This document shows positions 27,163 to 37,600 of a stretch of 64,000 bases of DNA, piece by piece. The stretch's first letter is position 1. Each line of letters opens with the position of its first letter. The notes below the pieces were generated by a model. The model was not told the DNA's origin and searched no databases. It saw only the letters and a program-made list of their open reading frames with translations. The DNA lies in the NCBI GenBank assembly GCA_037128705.1, contig JBAXVX010000002.1, forward strand, positions 124,001 through 188,000, in the 5' to 3' direction. This DNA comes from CAIVAT01 sp037128705. Its GTDB lineage: Bacteria; Bacteroidota; Bacteroidia; Bacteroidales; FEN-979. A program made the translations under genes and the position numbers.

Positions 27163-28362
27163 CTAAATCATTAATTTAAGGATACAATAGGAGTAAAAAA
27201 CCGGGCCGCCGTCTTTATGGTCTTTGCCTTTGAGATCGTGAAGGGTAATATTACAGCCTGCCGCCAAAAACGCCTCATAAGCACTTTTTGTATTTGCGTA
27301 TGGAACGATGGTGTCGTCGGTCCCATGCAATAAGGTTACCTTCGCCTTGGGAGCCCATCCTGTTGTTTTTCCGTTTATAATTAAACTGTTCTTTGCCAAT
27401 GCCGCGAGAAACTTCTTGGTATTGGGGTTATTCTTCTTGTACATGGAGTCGGCCATGACATTGGTAAGTTTTGTATCCAGCTTTGCAGAAACCTCGTCTG
27501 TGGTGTACTTCTTTGAAAGCACCCACTCCTTATAGTGAGATAAAAGGGGTTCTTTAAAACATTGCTTAATATCTAACTGTAAATTATCCCCATAATCGAG
27601 GCCCAGGACCAACAGGGGAATTGTTACCGGCTGGCTGCTGTAGTTCTTTACAACAAATTCGTCATATGATTTTACTAAATCATAGGCTCCACCACCGGCA
27701 AATACCTGGTCTATGACAAAAGCATCCTTATAAAGCTCTTGCGTCTCAACAAATTTGAGAAAACAGAGGGAGGCCTGGCCGCCTTGGGAATAACCCAGGA
27801 CAGTGATTTTGTGAGACATTTTTCTGCTGATCGAAGCAAAATATTCTTTTGTAGCTAAAAGCATGTCGGCAGAAACCCGGCCCGTGTTTTCAACACAATA
27901 ATAGGGATGAATGGAATCGGCAGTTGCGCCATAACCAATATAATCCGGAACTACAACACAGTAGCCGAATAGTGAGAAAAGGCCTTCGGTTGCACCCATC
28001 CTCACAGATGGAGCCTCATAATTTGCTCCAAGGGTATAATGAAGCCCTAAAATGGTTCCCAATCTTGTATAATCTGCATCTACCGACGGGTAAAAAATCG
28101 CCCCTGATGCAATGATCTCTCTTTGTTGAGGGTCAAGGGTCCGGTAATTTATTGAAACGACCTTTATTTTTTTATTGGGCAACCCCTTGAACAGAATCCC
28201 ATTTGGGTCTTGTTTGGTTCTTATTGCCAGTTCATACTTATCTATTGTTTCAACCTTGTTCACACCTTCAAGGAACATCCAATCATCCTCAGCCAGCGGT
28301 TCTTTCTTACAAGAGAATAAGGAAAAGATCAGGAAGCAATAAAATAATATTTTTTTCATCAT
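27163..28362 (-). CDS. Lipase-like alpha/beta hydrolase, lipoprotein
   Basis: The 399-residue protein has a lipobox ending 'FSLFSC', so it is lipid-anchored. The nucleophile elbow is 'GYSQGG'. The acid is probably the Asp in 'LLHGTDDTIVPY' and the base the His in 'KGKDHKDGG', in the usual order. The pattern matches secretory lipase or esterase folds (LIP/prolyl-oligopeptidase-like); an esterase activity on extracellular substrates is the likely role. It belongs to the four-gene operon starting at the barrel gene at 29002. A second, unrelated-looking 'GWSQGG' hydrolase sits at 31611-32855. Confidence 0.8.
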   Translation of the reverse strand: MMKKILFYCFLIFSLFSCKKEPLAEDDWMFLEGVNKVETIDKYELAIRTKQDPNGILFKGLPNKKIKVVSINYRTLDPQQREIIASGAIFYPSVDADYTRLGTILGLHYTLGANYEAPSVRMGATEGLFSLFGYCVVVPDYIGYGATADSIHPYYCVENTGRVSADMLLATKEYFASISRKMSHKITVLGYSQGGQASLCFLKFVETQELYKDAFVIDQVFAGGGAYDLVKSYDEFVVKNYSSQPVTIPLLVLGLDYGDNLQLDIKQCFKEPLLSHYKEWVLSKKYTTDEVSAKLDTKLTNVMADSMYKKNNPNTKKFLAALAKNSLIINGKTTGWAPKAKVTLLHGTDDTIVPYANTKSAYEAFLAAGCNITLHDLKGKDHKDGGPVFYSYCILKLMI

Positions 28363-28387
28363 CGGGTATGGTATTTAAAATCCTTCA

Positions 28388-29002
28388 TTAAAAAAGAAAT
28401 GCGCAGGAAATTTCCAGTCCTTTTTGTTTCAAGGCATCAAAGTACTCAGAATTAATACTGTTCAGATTCCACCTGTATCGACCCTCAACCTGGAATTTCC
28501 AGATATCAAAACCCATCCCGGCGCCTACCCCGAAATATATTTTATTGATATTACTCTTAACGATGCTTTCGTCGTAGTCGTCAAGATGGTAGAACAGATC
28601 TCCTTCATAGCTCACTACATAGGATCCATATATGGTTCCCAAAATATATGGCCTGAAAATTTTACTCAATTGCAGACCCACCTTAAAATTAACAGGAACG
28701 TCTATGGTCTGCAAGGTTGTTATTAAATCTGTAAAGTAAATCAGATCTGCATCGGTCGATGAATTTGTAAAAATAATTTCAGGTACGATCGAGTAATTTA
28801 CAAAACCTCCCATTTTATATTGGAAAAAGGCACCGAAAGTCCAGCCCGAATTTGCCTCAAAGTCAGAATATAAGCCTTTGCCGTTGTTTTCAAGATGGAT
28901 GAAATTGACGCCAGCCTTTACGCCGATTCTCCAGGGTCTTTCCTGGGCATAAACACTGCTAATGGCGCAAGCAAATAGTAATATTATTATTGTCTTTCTC
29001 AT
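28388..29002 (-). CDS. PorT-like outer-membrane beta-barrel protein
   Basis: With the ATG at 29002 the protein starts with a signal peptide (MRKTIIILLFACAI, cut after 'VYAQ') and has about 185 mature residues in eight or more amphipathic strands ending 'ISCAFLF', typical of the outer-membrane protein beta-barrel family (OMP_b-brl_2). A longer start at 29041 would include promoter sequence and is unlikely. It is the first gene of a leftward four-gene operon; the promoter lies at 29049-29080. Its role is unknown; position suggests a link with the lipase-like protein that follows. Confidence 0.78.
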   Translation of the reverse strand: MRKTIIILLFACAISSVYAQERPWRIGVKAGVNFIHLENNGKGLYSDFEANSGWTFGAFFQYKMGGFVNYSIVPEIIFTNSSTDADLIYFTDLITTLQTIDVPVNFKVGLQLSKIFRPYILGTIYGSYVVSYEGDLFYHLDDYDESIVKSNINKIYFGVGAGMGFDIWKFQVEGRYRWNLNSINSEYFDALKQKGLEISCAFLF

Positions 29003-30024
29003 ATCCCTGGGGTAAGTTCTATCATGTAACAAACAATACAAGCGTTAACAAAGTTATCAAAATAGCTGAATGTACGCAAATCCACTATGTTTTATTATTT
29101 AGAAAGGTAGCGGAGCTTAAACCTGATGTAATCACCATGGATATCAATATGCCGGGGCTCGATGGCGTGGAAACCGCCCGGCATATCATGGAAACCAGGG
29201 CTACTCCCATCGTGATCGTCAGTGGAAGTGAAATGGTAAATGACCCCTCCTATGTCTTTCAATTGATGGAAGCAGGAGCCCTGGCAGTGGTAAAACGACC
29301 GCCGGATATACGCCACCCGCAGCACAAAATGATGCGCGCTGAATTACTTCAGACCGTCAAACTGATGTCGGAGATAAAGGTTGTACGTGTGATACGGCGC
29401 AATCCCGCCAGGGAAGAGCAACAACCTGCAATCAGCATCATGCCTGAAGTTCAAAAGCACGACATTAGACTTATTGCTATTGGCGCTTCTACCGGAGGCC
29501 CCGCCACGCTCCAAAAAATTTTATCAGGCCTGCCTAAGGGTTTGAAGGCCCCTGTTGTCATCGTACAGCATATCACAAAAGAATTTATAAAAGGATTGCA
29601 GGAATGGCTGTCCGTTACTTCGTCCATCCCTGTAAAGGTTGCAGTGAATGGCGAACTTCTTGAAAAGGGTGTCGCCTATTTTGCGCCGGACAGTTTCCAC
29701 ATGGGCGTGACCAGGGACATGAAAGTATCACTCAATGCCGGTCCTCCCGAAAACGGGCTCATCCCGGCTGTTGATTATCTTTTCCGCTCGGTAGCAGAAA
29801 ATTTCGGCGCCCATTCGATGGGAATCCTTCTGTCCGGGATGGGGAAAGATGGCGCTGAGGCGCTGAAAACCATGAAGGAATGCGGATCAATAACCATTGC
29901 ACAGAACCAGGCGAGTTCAATCGTTTTTGGAATGCCGGGTGAAGCCATAAAACTCGGGGCTGCCAGCTATGTGCTCACCCCGGAAGAAATCGCAGTCATG
30001 ATTGGAAAATTAGCTGGCAAATAA
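28990..30024 (+). CDS. cheB: CheB-like methylesterase with truncated receiver
   Basis: The catalytic half (about residues 155-344) is intact: 'GASTGGPATL' carries the nucleophile Ser, 'VIVQHI' the His and 'LSGMGKDGAEAL' the Asp. The receiver half is not. Recognisable sequence starts only at 'KVAELKPDVITMDINMPGLDG' (about 29104), so the first strand with the acidic pocket and the first helices (about 45 residues) are gone. The 40 residues in front bear no resemblance to a receiver and overlap the opposite barrel gene and its promoter. The real start may be later, for example the ATG at 29138. Without the acidic pair, phospho-control should be lost; the esterase part might be active constitutively. 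It is convergent with cheR. Confidence 0.75.
   Translation: MSFSYPWGKFYHVTNNTSVNKVIKIAECTQIHYVLLFRKVAELKPDVITMDINMPGLDGVETARHIMETRATPIVIVSGSEMVNDPSYVFQLMEAGALAVVKRPPDIRHPQHKMMRAELLQTVKLMSEIKVVRVIRRNPAREEQQPAISIMPEVQKHDIRLIAIGASTGGPATLQKILSGLPKGLKAPVVIVQHITKEFIKGLQEWLSVTSSIPVKVAVNGELLEKGVAYFAPDSFHMGVTRDMKVSLNAGPPENGLIPAVDYLFRSVAENFGAHSMGILLSGMGKDGAEALKTMKECGSITIAQNQASSIVFGMPGEAIKLGAASYVLTPEEIAVMIGKLAGK
29049..29080 (-). promoter_or_regulatory. Strong Bacteroidota promoter of envelope operon
   Basis: On the minus strand TTTG (29080-29077) is followed after exactly 20 bp by TAACTTTG (29056-29049). Both boxes match the consensus TTTG-N19-21-TAnnTTTG. Predicted start is near 29043, leaving a leader of about 40 nt before the ATG at 29002. 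This is the best promoter match in the window. Confidence 0.65.
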
Positions 30025-30049
30025 AAGGATATATTCCCTGCTGACAAGG

Positions 30050-31516
30050 TTATTTCATTAAGCCAACCATCTCCTTTATTCTCCCGGCAGTCATCCCCTC
30101 CGATTCAGGCAGTACTTCTGTATCGTTGAATTTCGCCAGGAGCTCTTCTGCATTCAGGTAATGTTTCCGGGCTTTACTGTGTTTTCCAAGCCTTGCTGAT
30201 ATGTTTCCCATCATCAAATGTGAAAGAATATGATCCGGATCCAGGTACAACGCCTTTACAAGCGCCTTTTCAGCCTCATGCGGAAGAGCCATTTCCTGCA
30301 TAATTACTGCATGAAGATAGTAGGATGAAGCATCCATTTTATTCAGGGTGATCTGTTTTTCACTCCACATCCTGGCCTGCTCCAGTTTCCCGGTATTCGC
30401 ATAGGATCTGATCAGCAGAGGAAGAAGTTCCTGGTTTGCCGGGCCTGCATCCATGATCTTTAAAATACGTTCAATGGCTGATGTATAATTCCCTTTGGAA
30501 TAAAATTCAACGGCGACAGCGGAAGGATCAGTAACAACATCCTTCACCGGTTTCTGGTCCGGGTGTTTCGGCGAAAATTTCCTCACCCCATGCAGGGGAG
30601 GATGGTGAAAAGCAGGTTTATGTGCAGCAATGGTTTTCGGGATAACCTGGTCAGTCAGGGTGACGGGCAGGAGGCTTTTCCGGAAAAAGGTAATATTCTG
30701 GAGAACGACCGGGGTGTATGATTTGAAGAAAGGCAGAGAGGCTTCAACCGGGCTAATAACAAACCATCCGTTCTCGAGGGTGGAATCATAGAGCATTTTT
30801 GTGACTTCCGAAATCTGTTCACCTGAAAAGTACATCAATACATTCCGGCAAAAGACTGCATTTTGGTTGATGAGATGGGGAATAATCTCCGGTTTGGGCT
30901 GGCTGACAAGATTCAGCTGCAGAAACGTAACCATCTTTCGGATCCTGGGAATGAGTTCATAGCTCCTTCCTCTTCTTATAAAGTAACGGTCAATAATTTC
31001 CGGTTTGGTATTCCTCAGGGACCAGGATGTATAAATGCCCTTTCTTGCTTTTTCAAGGAACTGTGGATTCAGATCCGTAGCGAGAATTTTTATATCCCAC
31101 CCATCAGGTTCATGGAGAAGTTCAGTAAGCAGGATGGCCAGGGTATAGGGCTCCTCTCCGCTGCAGCAACCCGCACTCCAGATCCTCAGAGATTTTGAGG
31201 GGTTGCAGTTTGTATCCAGTAAAGGGGCCAGGATGTGATCCTGAAAAGCATTCAGGGTTTGCATATCGCGGAAGAAAAAGGTCTCTCCCACGGTAAGAAT
31301 TGAAATCAGGATCTCCTCCTGTTCGTGCGTCAGTCCGTTTTTCTCAATGAGATCGGCAAGATGCTCCAAATCATGATGAAAGCCCAACTCCATCGCTGCA
31401 TTGCTGAGCGACCGGTGAAGAAAGGTCAGATTATCCTGGGAATGGAAAATCCCAAATTTTTTGGTGATAAATTTATTTACCCTTTCCGAAATACTCCCAT
31501 GAGCATCGTCAGCCAT
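30050..31516 (-). CDS. cheR: CheR methyltransferase with TPR tail
   Basis: The 488-residue protein methylates chemoreceptor glutamates, opposing CheB. The N-terminal all-helical domain (about residues 15-75) precedes the SAM-binding fold with 'WSAGCCSGEEPYTLA', then 'ATDLNP', and 'AVFCRNVLMYF', all typical of CheR. A linker near residues 280-330 leads to three or four TPR-like repeats (about 335-470) with alternating hydrophobic pairs, as in TPR-bearing CheR proteins that bind partners. It is convergent with the damaged cheB gene (25 bp). The enzyme looks intact. No receptor gene lies in the window. Confidence 0.88.
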   Translation of the reverse strand: MADDAHGSISERVNKFITKKFGIFHSQDNLTFLHRSLSNAAMELGFHHDLEHLADLIEKNGLTHEQEEILISILTVGETFFFRDMQTLNAFQDHILAPLLDTNCNPSKSLRIWSAGCCSGEEPYTLAILLTELLHEPDGWDIKILATDLNPQFLEKARKGIYTSWSLRNTKPEIIDRYFIRRGRSYELIPRIRKMVTFLQLNLVSQPKPEIIPHLINQNAVFCRNVLMYFSGEQISEVTKMLYDSTLENGWFVISPVEASLPFFKSYTPVVLQNITFFRKSLLPVTLTDQVIPKTIAAHKPAFHHPPLHGVRKFSPKHPDQKPVKDVVTDPSAVAVEFYSKGNYTSAIERILKIMDAGPANQELLPLLIRSYANTGKLEQARMWSEKQITLNKMDASSYYLHAVIMQEMALPHEAEKALVKALYLDPDHILSHLMMGNISARLGKHSKARKHYLNAEELLAKFNDTEVLPESEGMTAGRIKEMVGLMK

Positions 31517-31610
31517 TCTTCTCCGGATTTTTTAACATGATTTTCTTAATCAAAGTTACCAAACTTTCCGGTATTTGAACCAATCATGATTGGGATGCCT
31601 GGCTATAGAC

Positions 31611-32855
31611 CTATTTCTTCTGCAGAAATCCGTCAAACCAGGATTTGGCATGGATAACAGAGTAAGTGTAAGTGGCCCGGTGGTCGGCTTTTGCCCCGGC
31701 AGATATCGCATGGGTATCTCCGCTTCCCATGAGTTTATGAAAACCTTCGGCGAGTTTTGCCACATAAACCGGAACCACTTCATCCGATTCCCCGTAATAA
31801 TTGTTCAGCGGAGTATGACAGCGCCAGCGGTAAGCCTGCGACTTTTCGATGATCTGCCAATAGGGGGTATTCCCGATATTTCCGGTTTCCATGAATGCAG
31901 GTTGTAAAAAGTTCCGTAACGTATCGCCCGTGATCTTTCTGAAATCGGTCCAGCTGATCTTCCAGTCATAGAAATCCTTTGCGGTCTGGTAAAACTGAGG
32001 GCGGATGGCCGTTGCTGCAAGACCGGGCATCTGGCAGTAATATTCCACCGCGAAAAGATAATTCGAAAAGCATGCAGGGATATAGACCGCATCGATGGGC
32101 TGGTAATTGTTGATCCAGCGGTCGACGGTGCCAAAAGCATCGATAGGGGCGCTTGCCGTGGCGGCCGCAGCAACGGGAATGTTCATCTCCTCCAGTTTGC
32201 GCAGGAAGGTCATGTTGGTCCATCCGCCCTGCGACCATCCGTGAAGGAACAAGGAGCCCGGTTTGATCTTCATGGCCGCAAGAACATCCTGTGCGGCAAA
32301 AATCATATCCAGGCAGGCCTGCTCGGAACTGTATCTTACCAGGTAGGAGTTGGGCAGGTCGGAAACCCCCAGACCGAAATAATCGGCCCCGATCACAATA
32401 TATCCCTGGGAGGCAAACTGGGCGATCATCAGCCTGGTCTCCATTGATTTATCCGGGTTTGAAGGGCACTCGTCCTTCCCGAACACGGTTCCGTGCTGGT
32501 ACGATACCACCGGCATGGAGTCCTTGCCGTTATCAGGAATGGCCACCAGTCCCGAAGTCAGCGTGCGCATGTTGTCAAACTCAGGGATCACCGAATGATA
32601 GTATACCCGGTAGAGCTTCACGGGAAATTTCGGAGTGTTGAACTGTCCTTTGAAATCGGCATACGACATAGAGGTTCCGGCCAGGAACTCTTCCAGCTCC
32701 TTGTTGAGGATGTTGTTCATCCTGGTTAAATCGTAGGTTCCGATGTACTGGTATTCGGTTCCGCTGGTTACTTTGGTAAAGGAGTTCGTGGTTTGAGCCT
32801 GCAGTAAGGATACGGCGTTCAAAAAAAGCAAAATGATCAAGGTGGTTTTTTTCAT
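31611..32855 (-). CDS. Secreted lipase-like alpha/beta hydrolase
   Basis: The 414-residue protein has a signal peptide (MKKTTLIILLFLN, cut near 'LQAQ') but no lipobox. The nucleophile elbow is 'GWSQGG'; the oxyanion strand is 'VSYQHGTVFG'; a late 'YYGESDEVVP' supplies the acid and 'GDTHAIS' a candidate His. The fold and order match secretory lipase-type esterases. It is the third gene after the Lgt-like and membrane-protein genes (17 bp from the latter), so the three may share a transcript. It is not close in sequence to the lipoprotein hydrolase at 27163. Confidence 0.8.
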   Translation of the reverse strand: MKKTTLIILLFLNAVSLLQAQTTNSFTKVTSGTEYQYIGTYDLTRMNNILNKELEEFLAGTSMSYADFKGQFNTPKFPVKLYRVYYHSVIPEFDNMRTLTSGLVAIPDNGKDSMPVVSYQHGTVFGKDECPSNPDKSMETRLMIAQFASQGYIVIGADYFGLGVSDLPNSYLVRYSSEQACLDMIFAAQDVLAAMKIKPGSLFLHGWSQGGWTNMTFLRKLEEMNIPVAAAATASAPIDAFGTVDRWINNYQPIDAVYIPACFSNYLFAVEYYCQMPGLAATAIRPQFYQTAKDFYDWKISWTDFRKITGDTLRNFLQPAFMETGNIGNTPYWQIIEKSQAYRWRCHTPLNNYYGESDEVVPVYVAKLAEGFHKLMGSGDTHAISAGAKADHRATYTYSVIHAKSWFDGFLQKK

Positions 32856-32872
32856 AGTTTTATTTATTTGAA

Positions 32873-33556
32873 TTATTTTTTCTCAAAGAAAATAGTGACG
32901 CGAAGGAGCTTCCAGTGATTGTAAAGGAGCACCACGATCGTACAGCCGAGCATGCCGCCTGCCAGGCCTGTAAATACTGCTACAAGCGGTATGGCAGCAT
33001 CTGCCTTTTGCCAGAGCAGGATGACCGGCAGGGCAATTCCTTCATATGCACCGGCCAGGAATGCAAGACGAACGACCGATATTTTTTTTACCATATATCT
33101 CTGACCGGCAGTTCTTATTGAGATCCTGAGAGGAGCGAAAAATGGATAAACTAACTGGTAAGTAACGAAAGTGACCATCACGGCGCATGAAACAGAGACG
33201 AATCCTGCGAATATATACCGCGGGATCCACGAATCGATCTGCCAAAGCCCGGTCACTTTTTGGAAACCGAAGATCAAGGCCAGGAAGATCATGTTCCATA
33301 ACGCAGCCGGAAGGATGGAGACGCCGGTTACAACATCCCCGTTAAAGCTGAAATGAAGATATCCGATCATTCTGTTCAGGATCAGAAAAAGGACAACAAT
33401 CCCCGCAAACCCAACCACTGCTCCTTCTAGCGGGGATTTTATACCGACTGAAAAAAGATCGGGCAGCCAAACCACAAGGGGAACCGTTATCATCTCGAGC
33501 AACCCGAAAATCCAGATCAGGTGGAACGATAGTCTATCTGGTGAAAGTCTGATCAT
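32873..33556 (-). CDS. Multi-spanning membrane protein, unknown function
   Basis: This 227-residue protein has about six hydrophobic segments and no signal peptide or catalytic motif that I recognise. Its start overlaps the end of the Lgt-like gene by 23 bp, which indicates translational coupling. The pair is therefore best read as one functional unit. Function is unknown; an accessory role for the Lgt-like enzyme is inference. Confidence 0.6.
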   Translation of the reverse strand: MIRLSPDRLSFHLIWIFGLLEMITVPLVVWLPDLFSVGIKSPLEGAVVGFAGIVVLFLILNRMIGYLHFSFNGDVVTGVSILPAALWNMIFLALIFGFQKVTGLWQIDSWIPRYIFAGFVSVSCAVMVTFVTYQLVYPFFAPLRISIRTAGQRYMVKKISVVRLAFLAGAYEGIALPVILLWQKADAAIPLVAVFTGLAGGMLGCTIVVLLYNHWKLLRVTIFFEKK

Positions 33557-34526
33557 GGGTTAAATTAAAATAGGTTCCAAGTTTCCGGCCGTGAATTCCG
33601 TAAGCAGCAAAATTAATCGCCCCGCCAAGGATCAGCGAACCGGTAATGTTCCAGTCCGAAACAAGAAATTCAGCGTAGGTCTTGAAGTTAAACGGAATAA
33701 TCGGGGGGTCGTATGTAAATAAGGATTCGCCCGATCTCCAGGCAAATAAGATGATCAGAAAAAAAACAAGGATTAAGAAAAGGGCAACCCATGAATAGGA
33801 GATCTTATTTGATGGGGCTTTATGCCGGAGGGGCTGAAGGGCAATTCTTTTGATGTTGATTCCAATAAAGAATATGATCATGATCACTCCCGAATAGGGA
33901 AATCGGGTGGAAAGGATGCAGAAAAAAATAAAAAGAACAAGATCAACCATGGCAGAGATCATCTGGACCGGGACCAGCGGGATATTCCGGAGCTCAGGAT
34001 TTTCTCTCCAGACCCTTGCTTCAGGATCAAGGTAAATAAATCCAAACCGGCTGAAGGTTGGTTTGCCTGTACAACATCCATAGTTGAAGCACCCAAGCCG
34101 GCCGATGAACATGGTGGCTATTCCTCCGTAGCAAACAGCATCTCCCAGTGTCGCAAAAGGAATACGCTCAAACGCACAGATAAAAATAGTCCCCAAAATA
34201 AAGCCTACGACGCCTCCCTGCTGATAAAATGAAGTTTGATTCATGTAGTAACGGAAATTGCGGAAATATTCAGTGATTCCGATGGGGAGGATCGTATAAA
34301 ATTTGGCAAAAAGCAGATTAATAATGACAAGGAATGACACCATCCGCCAGCAGGAGCTGCTTACCGGGAATCCCTTCGTGTAAAGGAAATATAAAAAAAC
34401 ACTGTAGCCTGCAACAGAACCCAATGCCGCAAACAAACCAAAAGTCACCAGGTTAAATGACCGGCCATGCCAGAATACCACCGGGAGGTTTACGCAACCA
34501 GGTGCTTTTTTAAATAAAGTGAACAT
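33534..34526 (-). CDS. Lgt-like prolipoprotein diacylglyceryl transferase homologue
   Basis: The 330-residue protein has seven or more membrane helices and the Lgt signature region 'GRLGCFNYGCCTGKPT', the usual place of the essential Arg and Gly residues, together with 'QQGGVVGFILG' earlier. Housekeeping Lgt is about 260-290 residues and often ends in a short tail; this one is longer at the C terminus (about 50 residues after the last helix) and its sequence is divergent. It may be a second, specialised Lgt-type transferase rather than the essential copy. It is coupled to the membrane protein that follows. The start codon could be slightly later; the first 20 residues are poorly conserved. 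Confidence 0.7.
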   Translation of the reverse strand: MFTLFKKAPGCVNLPVVFWHGRSFNLVTFGLFAALGSVAGYSVFLYFLYTKGFPVSSSCWRMVSFLVIINLLFAKFYTILPIGITEYFRNFRYYMNQTSFYQQGGVVGFILGTIFICAFERIPFATLGDAVCYGGIATMFIGRLGCFNYGCCTGKPTFSRFGFIYLDPEARVWRENPELRNIPLVPVQMISAMVDLVLFIFFCILSTRFPYSGVIMIIFFIGINIKRIALQPLRHKAPSNKISYSWVALFLILVFFLIILFAWRSGESLFTYDPPIIPFNFKTYAEFLVSDWNITGSLILGGAINFAAYGIHGRKLGTYFNLTHDQTFTR

Positions 34527-34663
34527 CTTTTATTGAATATTGAGATAAAGGTAAAAAAACTGGGACAACCAATCTGTTTATTTGATCCAATCGTTCAAAA
34601 AAATAAATTGTACTTTTACATCCCTTGTTTTGGTAAATCCAACATTCACCGACACCTCCCCCT

Positions 34664-37600
34664 ATGAAGACAATGCAGCCATTTTTTTATGTATGTGGAC
34701 TTTTTCTGATAACCGCGATGTTTGCCACGGCCCAGGTTACAAAGCATGACCGTACGGGCCATGAAAAGGTAAACCGCATGATCGACAACATGGGATACTG
34801 GCAGCGTTGTGCCAGAGAGGGACTCGTACCGGTTGCTCCCTTCACCCGTATCCCGGCCGCAATATATACCGGAAGCAGGCTGATCGGAAAAGGTCTTCGT
34901 GAGATCGACTCTCCCGATATCTGCATCACAACGGAACCCTCATTGTCGACCCAGAGTGAAAATTCCCTTGTGATGGATCCCGGCAATGAAAATGCGTTGA
35001 TGAATTCCAACAACTCCACCCCCCAACCCAGCAATGGCAGTGTGAAAGGCGCGGATGCCCTGATCTCGCCCGATGCTGGTGAAAGCTGGTCGGGAACGGT
35101 TGAGGGCGCAGGTGGGTCCAATTCGGGAGACCCCGCCGCCGTGATCGACCTGAACGGAAGGTATTTTATCGGATTTATCGACAATGCCTACGGACAAAGT
35201 GTTGCCTATTCCGATAACCAGGGAGGAACCTGGACCACCTCCGTCGCCGGAATCAAACCTTCGGGCGGTTCAAGCATGCTGGATAAAAATCACCTGTGGG
35301 CCGACATCAGCCCCACCAGCCCTTTCAAAGGGAACATCTATGATGCCTGGACAGCTTTTGGCGGATCGAACAACAAGCATGTGGAGATATCAAGATCCAT
35401 AACCAATGGATCTTCCTGGGAACCCCCTGTCAAGATCAGCGGCGCGCTGACGGGTAAATTATTTCATGGCGTCAATCTTAAAACAGGCCCCGATGGTGAA
35501 GTGTATGCAGCATTCACCATCTATGATAAAACGGCTCCTCTGGCCGAAAGCGCCATGGCCTTTGCCAAATCGCTGGATGGCGGCATCACCTGGCAACCGG
35601 CCATCCGCGCCGTCGACAGCATCATGGGAATCCGCGACGAGGGGGTCACCCAGAACATGCGGGTCAACTCCTTCCCGTGCATGGCCGTCGACCTGAGCAA
35701 CGGCGCCCATCGCGGAACCATCTATATCGTATGGTCCAACATCGGGGTGCCCGGAATAAATACCGGCCCGGGATGCGACATTTACCTTATCAAATCGACT
35801 GACAAAGGAGATACCTGGTCGGCCCCGGTAAAAGTAAACACCGATCTGCCCGCCGGGAAACAGCACTACTTTCCCTGGATCACCTGCGACCAGGCAACCG
35901 GGATCATCAGCCTGGTGTTTTATGATAACCGGAATTGTGCTCCTAACCAGGCAGAGGCATGGGTGGCCTGGTCGCTCGATGGAGGAGCCACCTTCGAGGA
36001 TATGAAAGTCAGCGATGTCACCTTCACCCCCTCCCCGATCCCGAATATGGCAGCAAATTACATGGGCGACTACCTCTCGATCGTTGCTTACGGGGGAAAA
36101 ACAATTCCCTGCTGGACCGACACACGGTCGGGCCACTGCCTGACCTATGTCTCCCCCATCGAACTGGTCATCCCAAGATCATTGGTCATCAATACCAGTA
36201 ACATTCTCAACGATACCACCTATGGCAATGGCAATGGGTTGTTGGATTATGGAGAAACCGAACTGATCGGACTGAAAATGAAAAATACAGGGATTAAGCA
36301 GGCCGACAGCATCTCGGTATCCCTCTCCTGCAGTAATCCCTATGTCACCCTTCAGGATTCTGTTCTTTATTACGGTGATTTTGCGACCGGCCAGGAAAAA
36401 ACCATCCTCGATGGTTTCAAATTCAGCGTTTCCGATTCGATTCCAAATGGTGAACTGATCCTGTTCACGGTCAAAGCCATCGACCGCAACGACAGCATCA
36501 CCTACAGCACCTTTCAGATCATGTCGCATGCCCCCGACGTGTCGCTGCTTTCGATGATGATCCTCGATCCTTCAGGAAACAACAACGGGAGGCTCGATCC
36601 GGGGGAAAATGCCACCATCCAGATTGAAACAACGAACAAAAGCATCTGGGATGCCGAAAATGTGGTGAGCACGCTCACTTCGGCGAACCCGTTCGTAACA
36701 GTAACAGGCGGTCCGGCGAATATCGGGACCCTTCATGCCGGGGAGACCCTTCAGGCCTCCTTCGGTGTTGCGGTGAACCCGGATGCGGCCATCGGATCGG
36801 CCGCGCAACTTCAGGACCATACCCTGTCGAAATGGAGGGCTACAGATAAATCCTTCACGGCCCGCATCGGGCTCCTGGTGGAGGATTGGGAAACCGGTAC
36901 CATGACAAAATTTCCCTGGGAATTCACCAGTGCGGCAGATCCATGGACCATCGACGCGGCAGTAAAATATGAAGGAAAATATTCGGCCAGATCAGGGGCG
37001 ATCGGCCAGGGAGCATCAACCGGAATATCGGTCCGGTATAACGTAATGCTCGACGACAGCATCTCTTTCTTCCGCAAGGTTTCATCCCCGGACCCGAATG
37101 ACCTGCTGAAATTTTACATTGATGACCTGCTGGTCGGAATCTATTCGGGAGAGGGGGGAGATACGGCCTTTTCACGCGACGTTTACCCGGTAATGGCGGG
37201 TGTTCACACCTTCAGCTGGATCTATGAAAAAGGAAGCGCCGGTTCTTCATCACCGGAGGCTGCCTGGATTGATTATATTGTGTTTCCGCCCAGGTACATG
37301 ACCAATGTCAGCGCAGGTGGAGACGGGATGATCTGTGCAGGCGGCACCTTCCCACTGAACGGCCTTGTGTTCAATTCTGATTCATTGCACTGGAGTACCA
37401 GCGGATCAGGGATATTCAGCAACCCTGCCGTGCTGAATCCGGACTATGTCCCGAGTGCGGCCGACAATTCTGCCGGAAGTGTGAAGCTTACCCTCACCGC
37501 CTTCGATCAGAAAATCCCGGGGGCGAAGGACAGCCTGGATCTCACCATTGCAGCACTGCCCGTTGTGAAGTTAGGCAGGGATACCATCCTCTGCGCCAAC

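Noticed and set aside
35459..36136. Long antisense open frame (225 codons) inside the Asp-box protein gene
   Set aside because: It lies wholly within a strong gene and shows no domain pattern; codon bias of the sense strand explains it.
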